A stretch of DNA of 64,000 bases from Heterohyrax brucei (Eukaryota; Chordata; Mammalia; Hyracoidea; Procaviidae): positions 154,994,329-155,058,328 of the forward strand of contig CM053143.1 in NCBI GenBank assembly GCA_028571685.1, read 5' to 3'. Of this stretch, positions 46,058 through 56,142 are shown piece after piece. Position numbers and translations under genes: made by a program. Below the pieces are notes generated by a model, which ran no database searches, had not been told where the DNA came from, and was given only the letters and a program-made list of their open reading frames with translations. Within the stretch, counting starts at the first letter, position 1. Each line of letters starts with the position of its first letter.

Positions 46058-46145
46058 AGCATCTTCGTTTTCAAGGTGACATCTTTACTTTTCAATACTT
46101 TAAAGTGGCCCTTTGCAGCGTATCTCCCCAGTGCAATGTGTCTTG
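46058..46145 (-). mobile_element. RTE 3' segment, second part
   Basis: It resumes the element broken at 45533 ('ttcaaggtgacatctttact') and ends within the ORF. Confidence 0.8.
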
Positions 46146-46164
46146 TTTCTCCAGCTGCTGCATA

Positions 46165-46335
46165 AATGAATGAGTTACTAAATGGGCCTCTGCTGTATCT
46201 CAGTTTCCCCACCTACGAGGACAAAACAAATAGTTCTCCTCTTATAAAGTTGTTGATGAGATTAAATGCATTAATAAGCATAAAACACTGAGCACAGAAT
46301 CTGGCATGTAGAAAAGCACACCATTATCATTGCTA
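46165..46335 (-). mobile_element. MIR SINE, inverted
   Basis: 'ctcagtttccccacctacga' and 'gttgatgagattaaatgcat' in reverse order. Confidence 0.8.
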
Positions 46336-46492
46336 TTTAGGGCAGTTGTTCTTTTTTTTCTCTTTTCTCTGGATGTTACCAGATTTCACGTGGTCTCTCT
46401 TTTTCTCTTCTATTTGCAGGGAGAACATGAGGCTAACCCAGAAAGCTATTTTGAAAATGCAAAAAAAAAAAAAACAACCTTTGCAAATGAAG

Positions 46493-46646
46493 GAAACCCT
46501 GGAGGCATAGTGAGTGAAGTGCTACATCTGCTAACCAAAAGTTCGGCAGCTCAAATCCACCAGGTGCTCCTTGGAAACTCTATGGGGAGGTTCTATTCTG
46601 ACCTGTAGGGTCACTATGAGTCAGACCCACTTGATGGCAGGGGGCT
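46493..46646 (+). mobile_element. AfroSINE with 13-nt duplication
   Basis: TTTGCAAATGAAG lies on both sides (46480-46492, 46647-46659). Confidence 0.9.
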
Positions 46647-46742
46647 TTTGCAAATGAAGAGTTCAGAAACTCAACATTTGTGCTGCTTCAGAAACAGTAT
46701 AATTATTGCTATAAAGAAAATATTTATAATAATATCCACCTT

Positions 46743-47370
46743 TGTCACAGACTGAATTGTGTCCCTGCCAAAAGATATGTGAAGTCCTAACTCTCCTTGC
46801 AGAAAATCTGGTGGCTTAGTGGTTAAGAGGTATGACTACTAACGGAAAAGTCAGCAGTTTGAATCTATCAGAATCTCTTTGGAAACTCTATAGGGCAGTT
46901 CCACTCTGTCCTATAGGGTCATTATGAGTCAGAATCAACTTGATGGCAACAGTAGTTATTTCATTTGTTTGTTTTCAACCCTCCTTACTTCCCGTGAATG
47001 TGACTGATTGGAAATAGCATCTTTTAAAATGCTACCAGCTAACATATGGTGATACTGGAGCAGAACTGATCCTAACCTAGTATGAGTGGTGTCCTTATAA
47101 AAGAGGAGAAGAGACACAGAGAGAAGAACACCAGGTGGTGAAGGAGGCAGAGGTAGGTGCTGTGTATATGAAGAAACCTGGGGGGTGGAGGTGAGGTTGC
47201 CAGAAGCTGGGACAGCCAAGGACAACTCTTCCCACAGGGCCTTCAGAGATAGCATGGCCCTGCTGACACCTGGAATTGGGACATCTAGCTTGCAGGACTG
47301 TGAGACAATATGTCATTTTAAGTCACACGCTTGGTGGTACTTTCTTTAGCAGCCCTAGGAAATGAATACA
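46743..47370 (+). mobile_element. MLT1-like LTR, split by an AfroSINE
   Basis: The ends resemble MLT1-type MaLR LTRs: an initial 'gactgaattgtgtccc' block, a middle 'gtgtccttataaaagagga' block, and the terminal 'agccctaggaaa'. The AfroSINE at 46802-46955 interrupts it. Confidence 0.7.
46802..46955 (+). mobile_element. AfroSINE inside the MLT1-like LTR
   Basis: An imperfect duplication AACTCTCCTTGC / AACCCTCCTTAC flanks it. Confidence 0.85.
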
Positions 47371-47762
47371 CACTTAAAATGGTCAGAGTTTTGCCAAAGC
47401 CATTAATATGTTTTCAAGTTAATTTTAGCCATTGAAGAAGTCACTCAGAGTTCCTTTAAGCCCGTTGTCCTGCACCATGAGACCTCTTTGGGAGTAGCAG
47501 AGTGTAAAGGACAGTGCAGTCAGGGTGGGTGGGCCAGCTCTGGCAACAGGCAGACTGAGCAATTGTAGATAAGGCAGTTCCAATCAACAGGAGCAGTGGA
47601 GAAAAGAGAACAGGTTTTAAACACATAGCCGGATTTCAAAGAAAGGAAAATTCCATAAGTGCCAAAAATTGTGGGTAAGAACAGCTGAAGCCTCAGTGAC
47701 CTCAGGGAGACAGGGACCTGCTCTGCTGGCAGGGTCGGGGACTAGAGGTCCACATTCACTAC

Positions 47763-47822
47763 AAGACTCACTGCCATTGAATCAATTCCAACTCACAGAG
47801 ACCCTATGGGACAGTACAAGAC
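47763..47822 (-). mobile_element. AfroSINE tail fragment
   Basis: 'gccattgaatcaattccaac' onward for 60 bp. Confidence 0.7.
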
Positions 47823-47959
47823 CACAGGGAGCCGGGACCTGGCCTGCAAGAGGCTGGGAGTTGGAACTGACTCTGTTTTTTTAAATGTTTTCTAAAAGTT
47901 CTATTGGATTGTTTGTCAAGTCTCAACGGTCCGATTTCAGGTGTCCTGTCCTTTCCCTT

Positions 47960-48033
47960 GTGCTGTTGTTAGGTGCCATTGAATGGATTTTGACTCCCAG
48001 CCACCCCATGTGACAAAGTAGAACTGCCCCATC
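47960..48033 (-). mobile_element. RTE/AfroSINE tail fragment
   Basis: Starts GTGCTGTTGTTAGGTGCCAT, the RTE-type tail. Confidence 0.65.
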
Positions 48034-48240
48034 TAAAGGAAAGGTTGGGAAGGGGGTTCTGAGACAGAGACCCCTTGGAGTTGTATTCTTCACTTGGCTC
48101 TCTACCCTACAGTGTTGCACTGAAAAAGCCTTCCCTTTGCTGGCTTCCGCTGCACCCTCCACCCAGCTTTACATTTCAATCTTTTGCTCGAGGGGCTGTC
48201 TGTAAACCCCAGTGCGCCTGCGTATTAAGAATGTTGCTGA

Positions 48241-49071
48241 ACTTGAGTACTCCTTCCATCTTAACTCAATACTGCAAGGATAGAGTAGCTGGGGCAGGGG
48301 GTGGGGGGACCATGCTCTTAGGCGAATTCCAGGCCAATTGGCACAACTAGCATTTTGCTAAGAGAGCTCTCTGCACCCCACATTGGTGAGTGGCGTCTGG
48401 GGTCTTAAAAGCTGCCAAGCTGCCATCCGAGGACACAGCAAATGGGCCCAACTCAGCAGGAACGGATGCTCACCGAGGGCCAAAATGGCATGCGGTAAAG
48501 ACAACCGAGAAGACAGAGAGACCCACAAGAGTGGGTGCCTACATCGACCTGGGACCGGAAGAACCGGATGGTGCTCAGCCACCACCAGCGATAGCCACGA
48601 TGGAGCTCACAGAGAGGAGTCTCACTGGCAACACAAGAATAAAAAGGGGTGCATCATGAGATCTCCACTAAAAGACCTCAATTGATGGTCCAGTGGTTTT
48701 GGGGTTCCTCTGAGAGAATGGCCCCCAGCCCTGATGCTGCCCTTTCCCATAAATTATAACAAAGGTCCACTCTTTGGACAGGAATGGATTGGACTTGGCA
48801 ATGCAGAGTGACCATATATTGGAAGCACTTCATGGTTCTATACATCTATAGGATATCATCTTGCTGACCTCTGGCTGGAGAAAAGGGATTGGACGGAGAG
48901 GAGGGGAAAGGAGGCTGTTGGGAGGATGAGACATGTATGGAGCAGAGAGGAATAGTGTGCAGTCACCGGACAGGGAGAGCAGTGGAAGCTGCATATAGGT
49001 GGGCATGTAAATTTATATGTGAATGTACATTTTCACTCAGTCATGTTAAATAAAAATAAAATAAAATAAAA
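48241..49071 (+). mobile_element. 5'-truncated young L1 3' UTR with 14-nt duplication
   Basis: The A-rich end 'taaaataaaataaaa' and the perfect duplication AAGAATGTTGCTGA (48227-48240 and 49072-49085) define the insertion exactly. Only 3' UTR is present; the ORFs at 48383-48685 are incidental. Confidence 0.85.
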
Positions 49072-49269
49072 AAGAATGTTGCTGATGTATGAACTCCTTT
49101 AAAAGTCGCTGGGCCGCCCCCTGTTAGTGAGCAGTCTTGAGAGCAGCAGCTCCAAGTGACTCTTTTACCTTGTATATGCAGATAAAGGGTACCTTTCCAG
49201 TTCTCCCACCCCAGTCTCTTGTTTATTGGCCAATACAAATCATGGCAAACGTGAACCTGGCGTTTCCAC

Positions 49270-49395
49270 CTGGTATGAGTTCGAATCTGCTAAGGTGCCT
49301 CACAGGAGGAAGACCCAACAATCTAGCTACTCTGCAAAGATTAGAGCCTAGAAACACCTATGGGGCAGTTTTACCACTATCCCTTACTGACCTAG
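49270..49395 (+). mobile_element. AfroSINE, long form, head truncated
   Basis: 'cacaggaggaagacccaaca' block. Confidence 0.6.
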
Positions 49396-49421
49396 AAACT
49401 GGAAAGGGCTGATCCCTCTGA

Positions 49422-49625
49422 AAAACCAGTTGCTCTTTAGCAGATTCCAAATCATGGCAATTCCATGTGTGTCAGAATAGAATCGTGTTCCACGGGGTTT
49501 TCAACCACAGGTTTTACAGAAGTAGATTGCTAGACCTTTTAATCAAGGGACCTTTAGGTGGACTTGAACCTCCGATGTTTCAGTTAGCTGCTGAGTACTG
49601 CTACCCATTTGCACATCCAGGACTC
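49422..49625 (-). mobile_element. AfroSINE, long form
   Basis: 'agaagtagattgctagacct' block. Confidence 0.8.
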
Positions 49626-49779
49626 TGGTTGAGAAAAAACAAAACTTCCCCCCAGGTCCTAGGAAGCATCACCAGGGTAGTCTGTAGTCTGCCTGAGACT
49701 CTGGGTCAGGAGTTGAGGACCAGAGCTGGGGAGAGTTCATGATCAGAAACCAAAACTCTAAGGCTGAGTCACACGGGTA

Positions 49780-50008
49780 GTGGTGTTAGTTACCACTGAA
49801 TCGACGACTTCCACTCGCGGCGACCCCTCCAACTCATGGTGACCCCGTGTGTGTAGAGAACTAACTACTCCGTAGCGTTTTCAAGATTGTGATGTTTCAG
49901 AAAACAGAGCACCAGCCTGTCTTCCCAGGTGCTACTGGGTGGCTTAGACTCCACAGACTGTTACCTAGTAGTAGAGCGTTGCACCATTTGCCCTACTCAG
50001 GGAATTCT
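49780..50008 (-). mobile_element. AfroSINE, long form, duplicated tail
   Basis: The tail occurs twice ('ccactcgcggcgacccctcc' then 'aactcatggtgaccccgtgt'). Confidence 0.75.
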
Positions 50009-50299
50009 GAGCTGTAGGAAATGTGAATTTTTACTCACAAGTTGGTGCAGAAATCCAAAGCTAATAGAAGTAGCGTAAACATTCATCACTAACTTTGTTA
50101 GAAGAGTTGCATGTATCTTCTCCCAGACTGAGGGAGGTCATCAAACTCAGTTTATGCCCTTTTGTCATGTATGACAAAATTTTAAATTTCAGTGCAATTC
50201 AATCTTCTGCTTTATGATCTGGGCTTTTGGTGTCGTGTTTAAGAACTCACTCTCTAGTGATGCTTGTGAAATGTGTGTTTCTTGGCTTACATACACACA

Positions 50300-50505
50300 T
50301 GAGACTGTTGGAGCAGCTCCAGTCCAGAGGCAGGATGTGAAGGTGTAGGGGTACAAGAGTTGGCTGAATGAATAGGGAGGTCAGGGTGGAAAGGAGTGTG
50401 CTCTCACAGGGTAGGGAGAGCAGCTAGAGTTGCATGGGATGGGGGAGTTAACATGACCAATTGGCTTGGATTAGGAACTTTCACTTAAAGCACAATAAAA
50501 AAATA
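50300..50505 (+). mobile_element. L1 3' UTR fragment
   Basis: A short 3' terminus ending 'cacttaaagcacaataaaaa'. Confidence 0.7.
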
Positions 50506-50547
50506 CACATATATATATATTTTTAAATCACTCTCTACCATGGTGTC

Positions 50548-50940
50548 TGTTACGAATCAAATTGTGTCCCTTCAAAATAGGTGTTAGAATCCTAACCGCC
50601 GTACCTGTGGTGTAATTCTGCTTGGAAACAGGATTTTCTTCACTATGTTAATTGGAACGTAACCAAATAGTGAGGGAAGGGGTTCTAAATCTAACAATTT
50701 CTGAGTTATAAAAAGAACAGATTAGACACAGAGATACATACATGCCAGACTGGCAGATGCCAGGTGAGAAATCAAGGAATGCCTGGGGCTGCCCATACGG
50801 AGGGATTAGGCACCGTTACCATCCTGAGTTAGATTTTTAGCCTCCAGAACTATTGAGAAAATAAAGTTTTGTTTTCCAAAATCACCCACTTGTGGTATTT
50901 CAGTTACAACAGCACTAGGAAACTAAGACAATGTCATAAT
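50548..50940 (+). mobile_element. Solo LTR, related family, copy 6
   Basis: It starts TGTTACGAATCAAATTG and ends ACTAAGACA with flanks GTGTC and ATGTC. An AATAAA lies about 70 bp before the 3' end. It is about 100 bp shorter than the other copies. Confidence 0.7.
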
Positions 50941-51561
50941 CTCCTACAATTTATTATAGAATGTTTAAACTTCTCTTGTTTATATAGGGATTTTGAATAT
51001 AACTGAAATTTACCTTTTGAGAGAGACAGAGATCTAATTTTAACTTTTTCCAATTGGTTAGCTAATCATTCCAGAATTTTTATATAATAGTTCTTCCTTT
51101 GTCTACAGGCTTGTGAGTCCATGTTTGTCATATACCTAGTTTCTTCTGTTTCTATGTGCTTCTTTGCTTTTTCCATACATTGCTTTATTTGTCTATCTCA
51201 CTGTGACTTTATAATCTTAATATTTGGTAGCATAACACCCCCTGCTTCTTATTGTTAAGAACTGAAGGATCTGAGAATTTGTCCAGCTTGCCAGCTAACA
51301 AGTTGACCTGCCCCTGTTTCATGGTTATAAGCAGAAGACACAAGACTGCTGAGTCAGAGGCCAAGAACTTTATTATTTATGGTACAACAGGCAGTATAAG
51401 CTTTGTCTTCACCTCAGTCACCCTTGTCCCCAAGTCCCAGTGGTGGTGAGGGACAACACAGTGGGGCTGAGATGAAGGCTACACACACATCACAGTGAGG
51501 AACCCAGCTTAGGAAGTCCCAATTTTTTCCCAGTTACTTTATTTTATAATATTATTTTTGT
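50941..51561. other. Unassigned; possible inverted LTR near 51240-51540
   Basis: 'ggccaagaactttattattt' resembles the reversed polyadenylation region of some LTRs, but no ends were found. Confidence 0.25.
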
Positions 51562-51860
51562 AAAAAAATATTTTATTGTGCTTTAAGTTTTAAGTTTAGC
51601 AAGTCAGTTTGTCATATAGAAACTTACACATACACTGCTGTGTAATTCTAGTTGCTCTCCCTACCTGTGAGAGCACACTCCTCCTTCCTACTCTATATTT
51701 CCCATTCAGCCGGCTTCTGCATCCCTTTGCCTCTCGTCTCATCTCTGAACAGGAGCTGCCCAGTTAGCCTCCTGCATCTACTTAAGCCAAGAAGCACTCT
51801 TTGCCAGTATCATTTGGTGTCTTACAGACCAATTGAATCTTTGTGGAAACCCCAATCTTT
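51562..51860 (-). mobile_element. L1 3' UTR fragment, inverted
   Basis: It starts with 'ttttattgtgctttaagttt', the reverse of the L1 terminus at 50490, and continues about 300 bp. Confidence 0.7.
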
Positions 51861-52329
51861 GAAGGATGTGCTAGCCAATCTGCCTAACCCCTTTACCATT
51901 ATATGCCTTCTGCCCTGGAGGGGAATCATGTCTCTATATTCCACACTTTACAAATATCCTTGAAATGATAGACAAAAACTATCAGTGTCTCTGCACAAAA
52001 AAGCATTCAGAAATGCAAGAGACCCATAGAAACTGTGTCCTAACATTTCTTCTTCAGTATTACTTTGTTTATTTTGGCACTTAAATCTTTCATAAACTTG
52101 TTTGGGGTAGCAGTGTGTTGCTGGACATAAATTTACACAAATCATTTTAAAATATATTCTTTACAACAACATGTAAACACTGTCTTATAATGAGTAACTG
52201 CAATTTTAGGTATACAAAGCAACACACAAACCCAAAAACCATCAGCAGCAACAAAACAGTAGAAGTCCTAGGTTTTACTGTTGGCAAAAGCAAACAGAAA
52301 ACGACCTAAATGTGTGCTAACTCTTTAAC

Positions 52330-52395
52330 GAGAAGCTAGGTTGTTCTGTAAACTTTCCTCTAAAGTTCAATTTTTTTTAAGAAAAAAAAAGCAAT
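52330..52395 (+). mobile_element. L1 3' terminus
   Basis: 'gttgttctgtaaactttcct' followed by an A-rich run matches the last 60 bp of the L1 at 39165. Confidence 0.6.
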
Positions 52396-52519
52396 CATGA
52401 AATTGCTTTGTAATAACACTTCTTCTATAACGTAGGGCTCAAGGGCTTCCCACAAATTAAATGAAAAAATAAGGACTCTACTGAAGATAAAGCAACAGAT
52501 CCATAAACATTAGAAGCAT

Positions 52520-52688
52520 ACACAGATGTGAAATGAGGCATGTATAATAATAATGTCATTCACTGCAGCATTGTTTGAGACAGTCACACATGATGAATGT
52601 TTGAGACATTCATCAGTAGGGGACTGATTAAATGCATTACAGTACATCCATATGTTGGAATATTATTCAGCCATTAAAAATAATGAAA
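52520..52688 (+). mobile_element. Old L1 3' fragment
   Basis: It holds the 'ggactgattaaatgcattac' and 'tattattcagccattaaaaa' blocks of L1M 3' ends. It is interrupted at 52688 by an L1 ORF2 piece. Confidence 0.7.
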
Positions 52689-53085
52689 CATGAGAACCTA
52701 TGGGATACAGCCAAAGCAGTGCTCAGAGGTCTGTTTATCTCCATAAATGCACACATCTGGAAGGAGGAAAGAAACCAGTTCAAGGAACTAACCCTACAGC
52801 TTGAACAAGTAGAAAGAGAACAACAGAGGAACCCCTCAGGCACCACAAGAAACGAGATCATAAAGATTAGAGCAGAGCTAAATGAATTAGAGAATAGAAA
52901 AACAATTGAAAAAATTGAAAAGACCAAAAGCTGGTTTTTTGAAAAGATCAACAAAATTGACAAACCACTGGCTAAACTTACTAAAGAAAAGCAGGAAAGG
53001 AAACAAATAACCCAAATTAGAAATGAGAGGGGGGTTGTCACCACAGATGTAACAGAAATCAAAAATATCATAACAGAATAGTATG
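52689..53085 (+). mobile_element. Internal L1 ORF2 fragment (endonuclease-RT linker), open frame
   Basis: One frame is open throughout and encodes the region following the endonuclease (ENLWDTAKAVLRG ... SWFFEKINKIDKPLAKL ... IRNERG). It has no 5' end, 3' UTR or poly(A). The 13-nt repeat AAAAATAATGAAA occurs on both sides (52676-52688 and 53086-53098). It is younger than the L1M it interrupts, but cannot act alone. Confidence 0.85.
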
Positions 53086-53225
53086 AAAAATAATGAAATA
53101 TGCCTTAGAGTACGATAGACATTTCTGTACAAGTCAGATTTTGCTGCATTAACAAACAGCTACAAAATGTCAGCGGTATGTAACAATGAACATGGATTTC
53201 TCATATAGTCCATCTCTAGGAAAAA

Positions 53226-53433
53226 GAATCCCTGGGTGGTGCAAGTAGTTAATATGCTCTGCTGCTAGCAAAATGTTGGCAGTTTGGACCTACCAGATGC
53301 ACCTCAGAGGAAAGGCCAGGTGATCTCCTTCCTAAAAGTCAGCCACTGAAAACTGTATGGGATGTAGTTCTATTCTGACAAAGGGTCACCATGACTTTGA
53401 ATCCACTTGATGGAAACTGATTTTTTTTTTTTT
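53226..53433 (+). mobile_element. AfroSINE, long form
   Basis: Ends in a T15 run. Confidence 0.85.
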
Positions 53434-53448
53434 TGGTATAGAAAGAAG

Positions 53449-53620
53449 AACCCAAACCAAACCCACTGCCACCGAGTCGATTCCAACGCATAGTGATCCT
53501 ACAGGACCGAGTAGAACTGCTCCATAGACTTTCCAAGGAGGACCTGGTATGTTCGAACTGCCAACCTTTTAATTAGTAGATGTAGTGCTTAATTAGCTAT
53601 TACCCTACCAGGATTTCTGT
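53449..53620 (-). mobile_element. AfroSINE, full length
   Basis: Tail-to-tail with the copy at 53226, about 15 bp apart. Confidence 0.9.
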
Positions 53621-54562
53621 ATAGAGAAAAGGAGTGAAAAACTTGCAAACAGCGGAGCGCTGCTTCACAATTTTTAAGGGGGGTATAGTGGACAGAACAG
53701 TGTGTATAACGAGCTACCATTTGGGTAAAACAAACTAAAGCACTCCTTTATCTAACTGCTTTCTACAGAAGCTCTCTGAAAGGATCCACTGAAACTGATG
53801 AAGTTGTTGCCTCAGTGTACAGGAACTGAGTGACTGTGAATAGCAGACAAGAATATTTCACTACACATCTCATTGTACTTGCTGAATTTTGTCCAGATTG
53901 ACTATATTATCTAAGCAAAAGTAATACTTCTTGTATTGTTCGGGTGGAGACTAGATATACTGAATTCGGACTTGATAAAGGCAAGTACATGTGTTACGAT
54001 TTTAAGGGTAACCACAAAACGCAAAACCGAACACACAATTTCTAACAGGACCCCATTTGCAGGTAGTGTGGACCCCATTCAATTCACAACAGAAATGCTC
54101 GGAAACTTGTCCAGTGTTACCAAGTTACACCATCTCAAGCAGTCTGGCTATAGTGCCCACTGCCTTATACTCCATCGGTTTTTGTGGTCTCAGTCTAGAA
54201 ATGATTATTGATTTGATTTTCTTTTTACAGATTACTGTCAACATCTGGGAAATAAAGGCAGCCAAGAAAGACACTGCTTTTCTAAGACAGTGCTGTAAAT
54301 ACTAAACTGGCACATTAAGAAACATAGTCTATAAATTCAATTTGTTCATTTATTCAATAATAGCAATACGTAACACAGTGAAATTTACCAAGTGTTCTTG
54401 CATATATCATATCACACCACCCTTTCAATAAGATAACATTTTGCCTGTTGAAAAAGCATTTGTGCTGTTTTAGAATGGGAGCATTGTGACATATATACAA
54501 GGTTACTCATTGCCACATTTTACTAGCAAAAGATGGGAAACAAATGTTCTTCTAATTTTTGT
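53621..54562. other. No firm feature
   Basis: A 'gagctaccatttgggtaaaa' block near 53710 resembles L1M 3' UTR; otherwise nothing. Confidence 0.35.
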
Positions 54563-54700
54563 TTCCAGTTGCCACTGCCTGACTGATTCACAGCAGAGCT
54601 GCGTCCAGTAAGGTTTGCAATGGCTAATTCTTTCAGATGTAGATCACCAAGCCTTTCTTCTGAATTCTGTGCGGCTTCACACTGCTCCCAGATTCTTCCC
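54563..54700 (-). mobile_element. AfroSINE, long form, truncated
   Basis: 'cagatgtagatcaccaagcc' block. Confidence 0.65.
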
Positions 54701-54715
54701 CTGCATCTTACTTTG

Positions 54716-54876
54716 TGTTAACTCTGGTGGTGTAGTGGTTGAGTTCTACAGCTGCTAATGAAAGGACTAGCAGTTCAAATCCACCAGATGCTCCTTGGAA
54801 ACTATGGGAGAGCTCTACCCTTTTCTGTGAGTCAGGATTGACTCCATGGTAATGGGTTTGGTTTTTTGGTTCTCCT
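54716..54876 (+). mobile_element. AfroSINE
   Basis: Head-to-head with the copy at 54563. Confidence 0.85.
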
Positions 54877-54879
54877 TTG

Positions 54880-55335
54880 TGTAATGGACCCAGCCTGTTG
54901 CTTCCCACAAAAAAGCACAATTCTAAGGTATACATTTCATGACCGTTGCCTAATTTAACAGCTTTCTGTACTGCAATCTTTCCATGGAAGGTACTAAATG
55001 TAGATTCTTTGTTCTCACCAGGCATGAGATGTGGATCTCAAATGAGATCAGCTTTCTCAAAAAGCTCCACAAACTCACTCCCGTTTAAGTTCTCTGGTGC
55101 CTTATCAACAAAGACTGTGGTTTCAGTTGCAGGCTGGACACCAGTGTCCACCACGTGTATGTTTCCTACCTTGCGTGCTCCTTTCTGTGGGAGGCCAGCC
55201 TCCCTGTCATGCAGAGTTCTGTGTGACACTGAACAGATGAAGTCTTCCTGTCCTGTTCACTGTACCTCTTTTCCATTTACCTGATCAATCTTTCGTTATG
55301 TAGAGCAGAGGAGGCATGGGCAAGCTGGTCTGTGA
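54880..55335 (-). other. Unassigned, partly open minus-strand segment
   Basis: Two minus-strand frames (55229-55038 and 55025-54880), offset by one stop, read as non-repetitive protein-like sequence (for example VDKAPENLNGSEFVELFEK). No start, splice site or poly(A) was seen, and I do not recognise a parent. It could be a processed-pseudogene remnant or chance. Confidence 0.25.
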
Positions 55336-55798
55336 AAATGAATCTATTGCATTAAAAAACAAACAAACTGGACACAGTGTGTGTGATCTTTAGTTTTAAT
55401 GTGAGCTTGACTAGGCTATAAAAAATAAAACCAAACCATTGCCATCTATTTACTCAAACACCAGTCTTGGTAAAGGTATTTTTATAGATACGGTTAACAT
55501 CTAAATTTACAATTAGTTGACTGTAGTTATAGAAGATTGCCATTGCTAATGTGGGTGGGCCTCAGCCAATCAGCTAAAGGTAGGTCTTCAGAGCCAAGTA
55601 AGCTTTCCTGGAGTAGAAGGAATTCTGCCTGAAGACTATAAGCATCAACTCTTGTCTGAGCTCCAACTGGCTAGGCTGCCCCACGGATTTCACTCTTGCC
55701 AGGACCCACAATCATGTGAGCCAATTCCTTGAAGTCAATCCCTTGATATATATTAATTTACATAACACACTATAATAATATAAATATGTTTGTGTTTG

Positions 55799-55917
55799 GG
55801 ACCGTGGGGGCAAACTGGTTAAGCATTTGGCAGCTGACCAAAAGGTATGCAGCTGGAATCTGTCAGCTGGTCCTTGGAAACTAGGGTAGCAGTTCTACTC
55901 TTCTATGTGATACTGTG
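55799..55917 (+). mobile_element. AfroSINE, tail missing
   Basis: Head 'ggcaaactggttaagcattt'. Confidence 0.75.
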
Positions 55918-55927
55918 TAACACCTAC

Positions 55928-56116
55928 CAAAAAAACAAACCCACGGCTGTGGGGTAGATTCTAATTCATAGTGGCCTTCTAGGTCAGAGCAGAACTGCCT
56001 GAGAGGGTTTCCAAGGCTGTCATCCTCACGGAAGCAGATCTGTCTTCCATGGAGGTGCGACCACGGAGCTGTTAGTTAGCAGCCGAGTGTTTAACCACTG
56101 CACCACCAGGGCTCCT
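55928..56116 (-). mobile_element. AfroSINE, long form
   Basis: Faces the preceding copy 10 bp away. Confidence 0.85.
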
Positions 56117-56142
56117 CATGTAATGCATATCACATATTATAG

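Larger units (their letters stand above)
47371..48226. other. Mostly unassigned
   Basis: Two short SINE/RTE tails only. Confidence 0.45.

Noticed and set aside
48383-48685. Overlapping 100- and 89-aa ORFs
   Set aside because: They lie in L1 3' UTR, which is non-coding; no similarity to L1 proteins.
52632-53081. Possible host gene from a 149-aa open frame
   Set aside because: The protein is L1 ORF2; the first residues come from a different L1 3' end by read-through.
54880-55335. PTTG2-like retrogene, which lies near TBC1D1 in primates
   Set aside because: The readable residues do not resemble securin, and that retrogene is primate-specific as far as I know.
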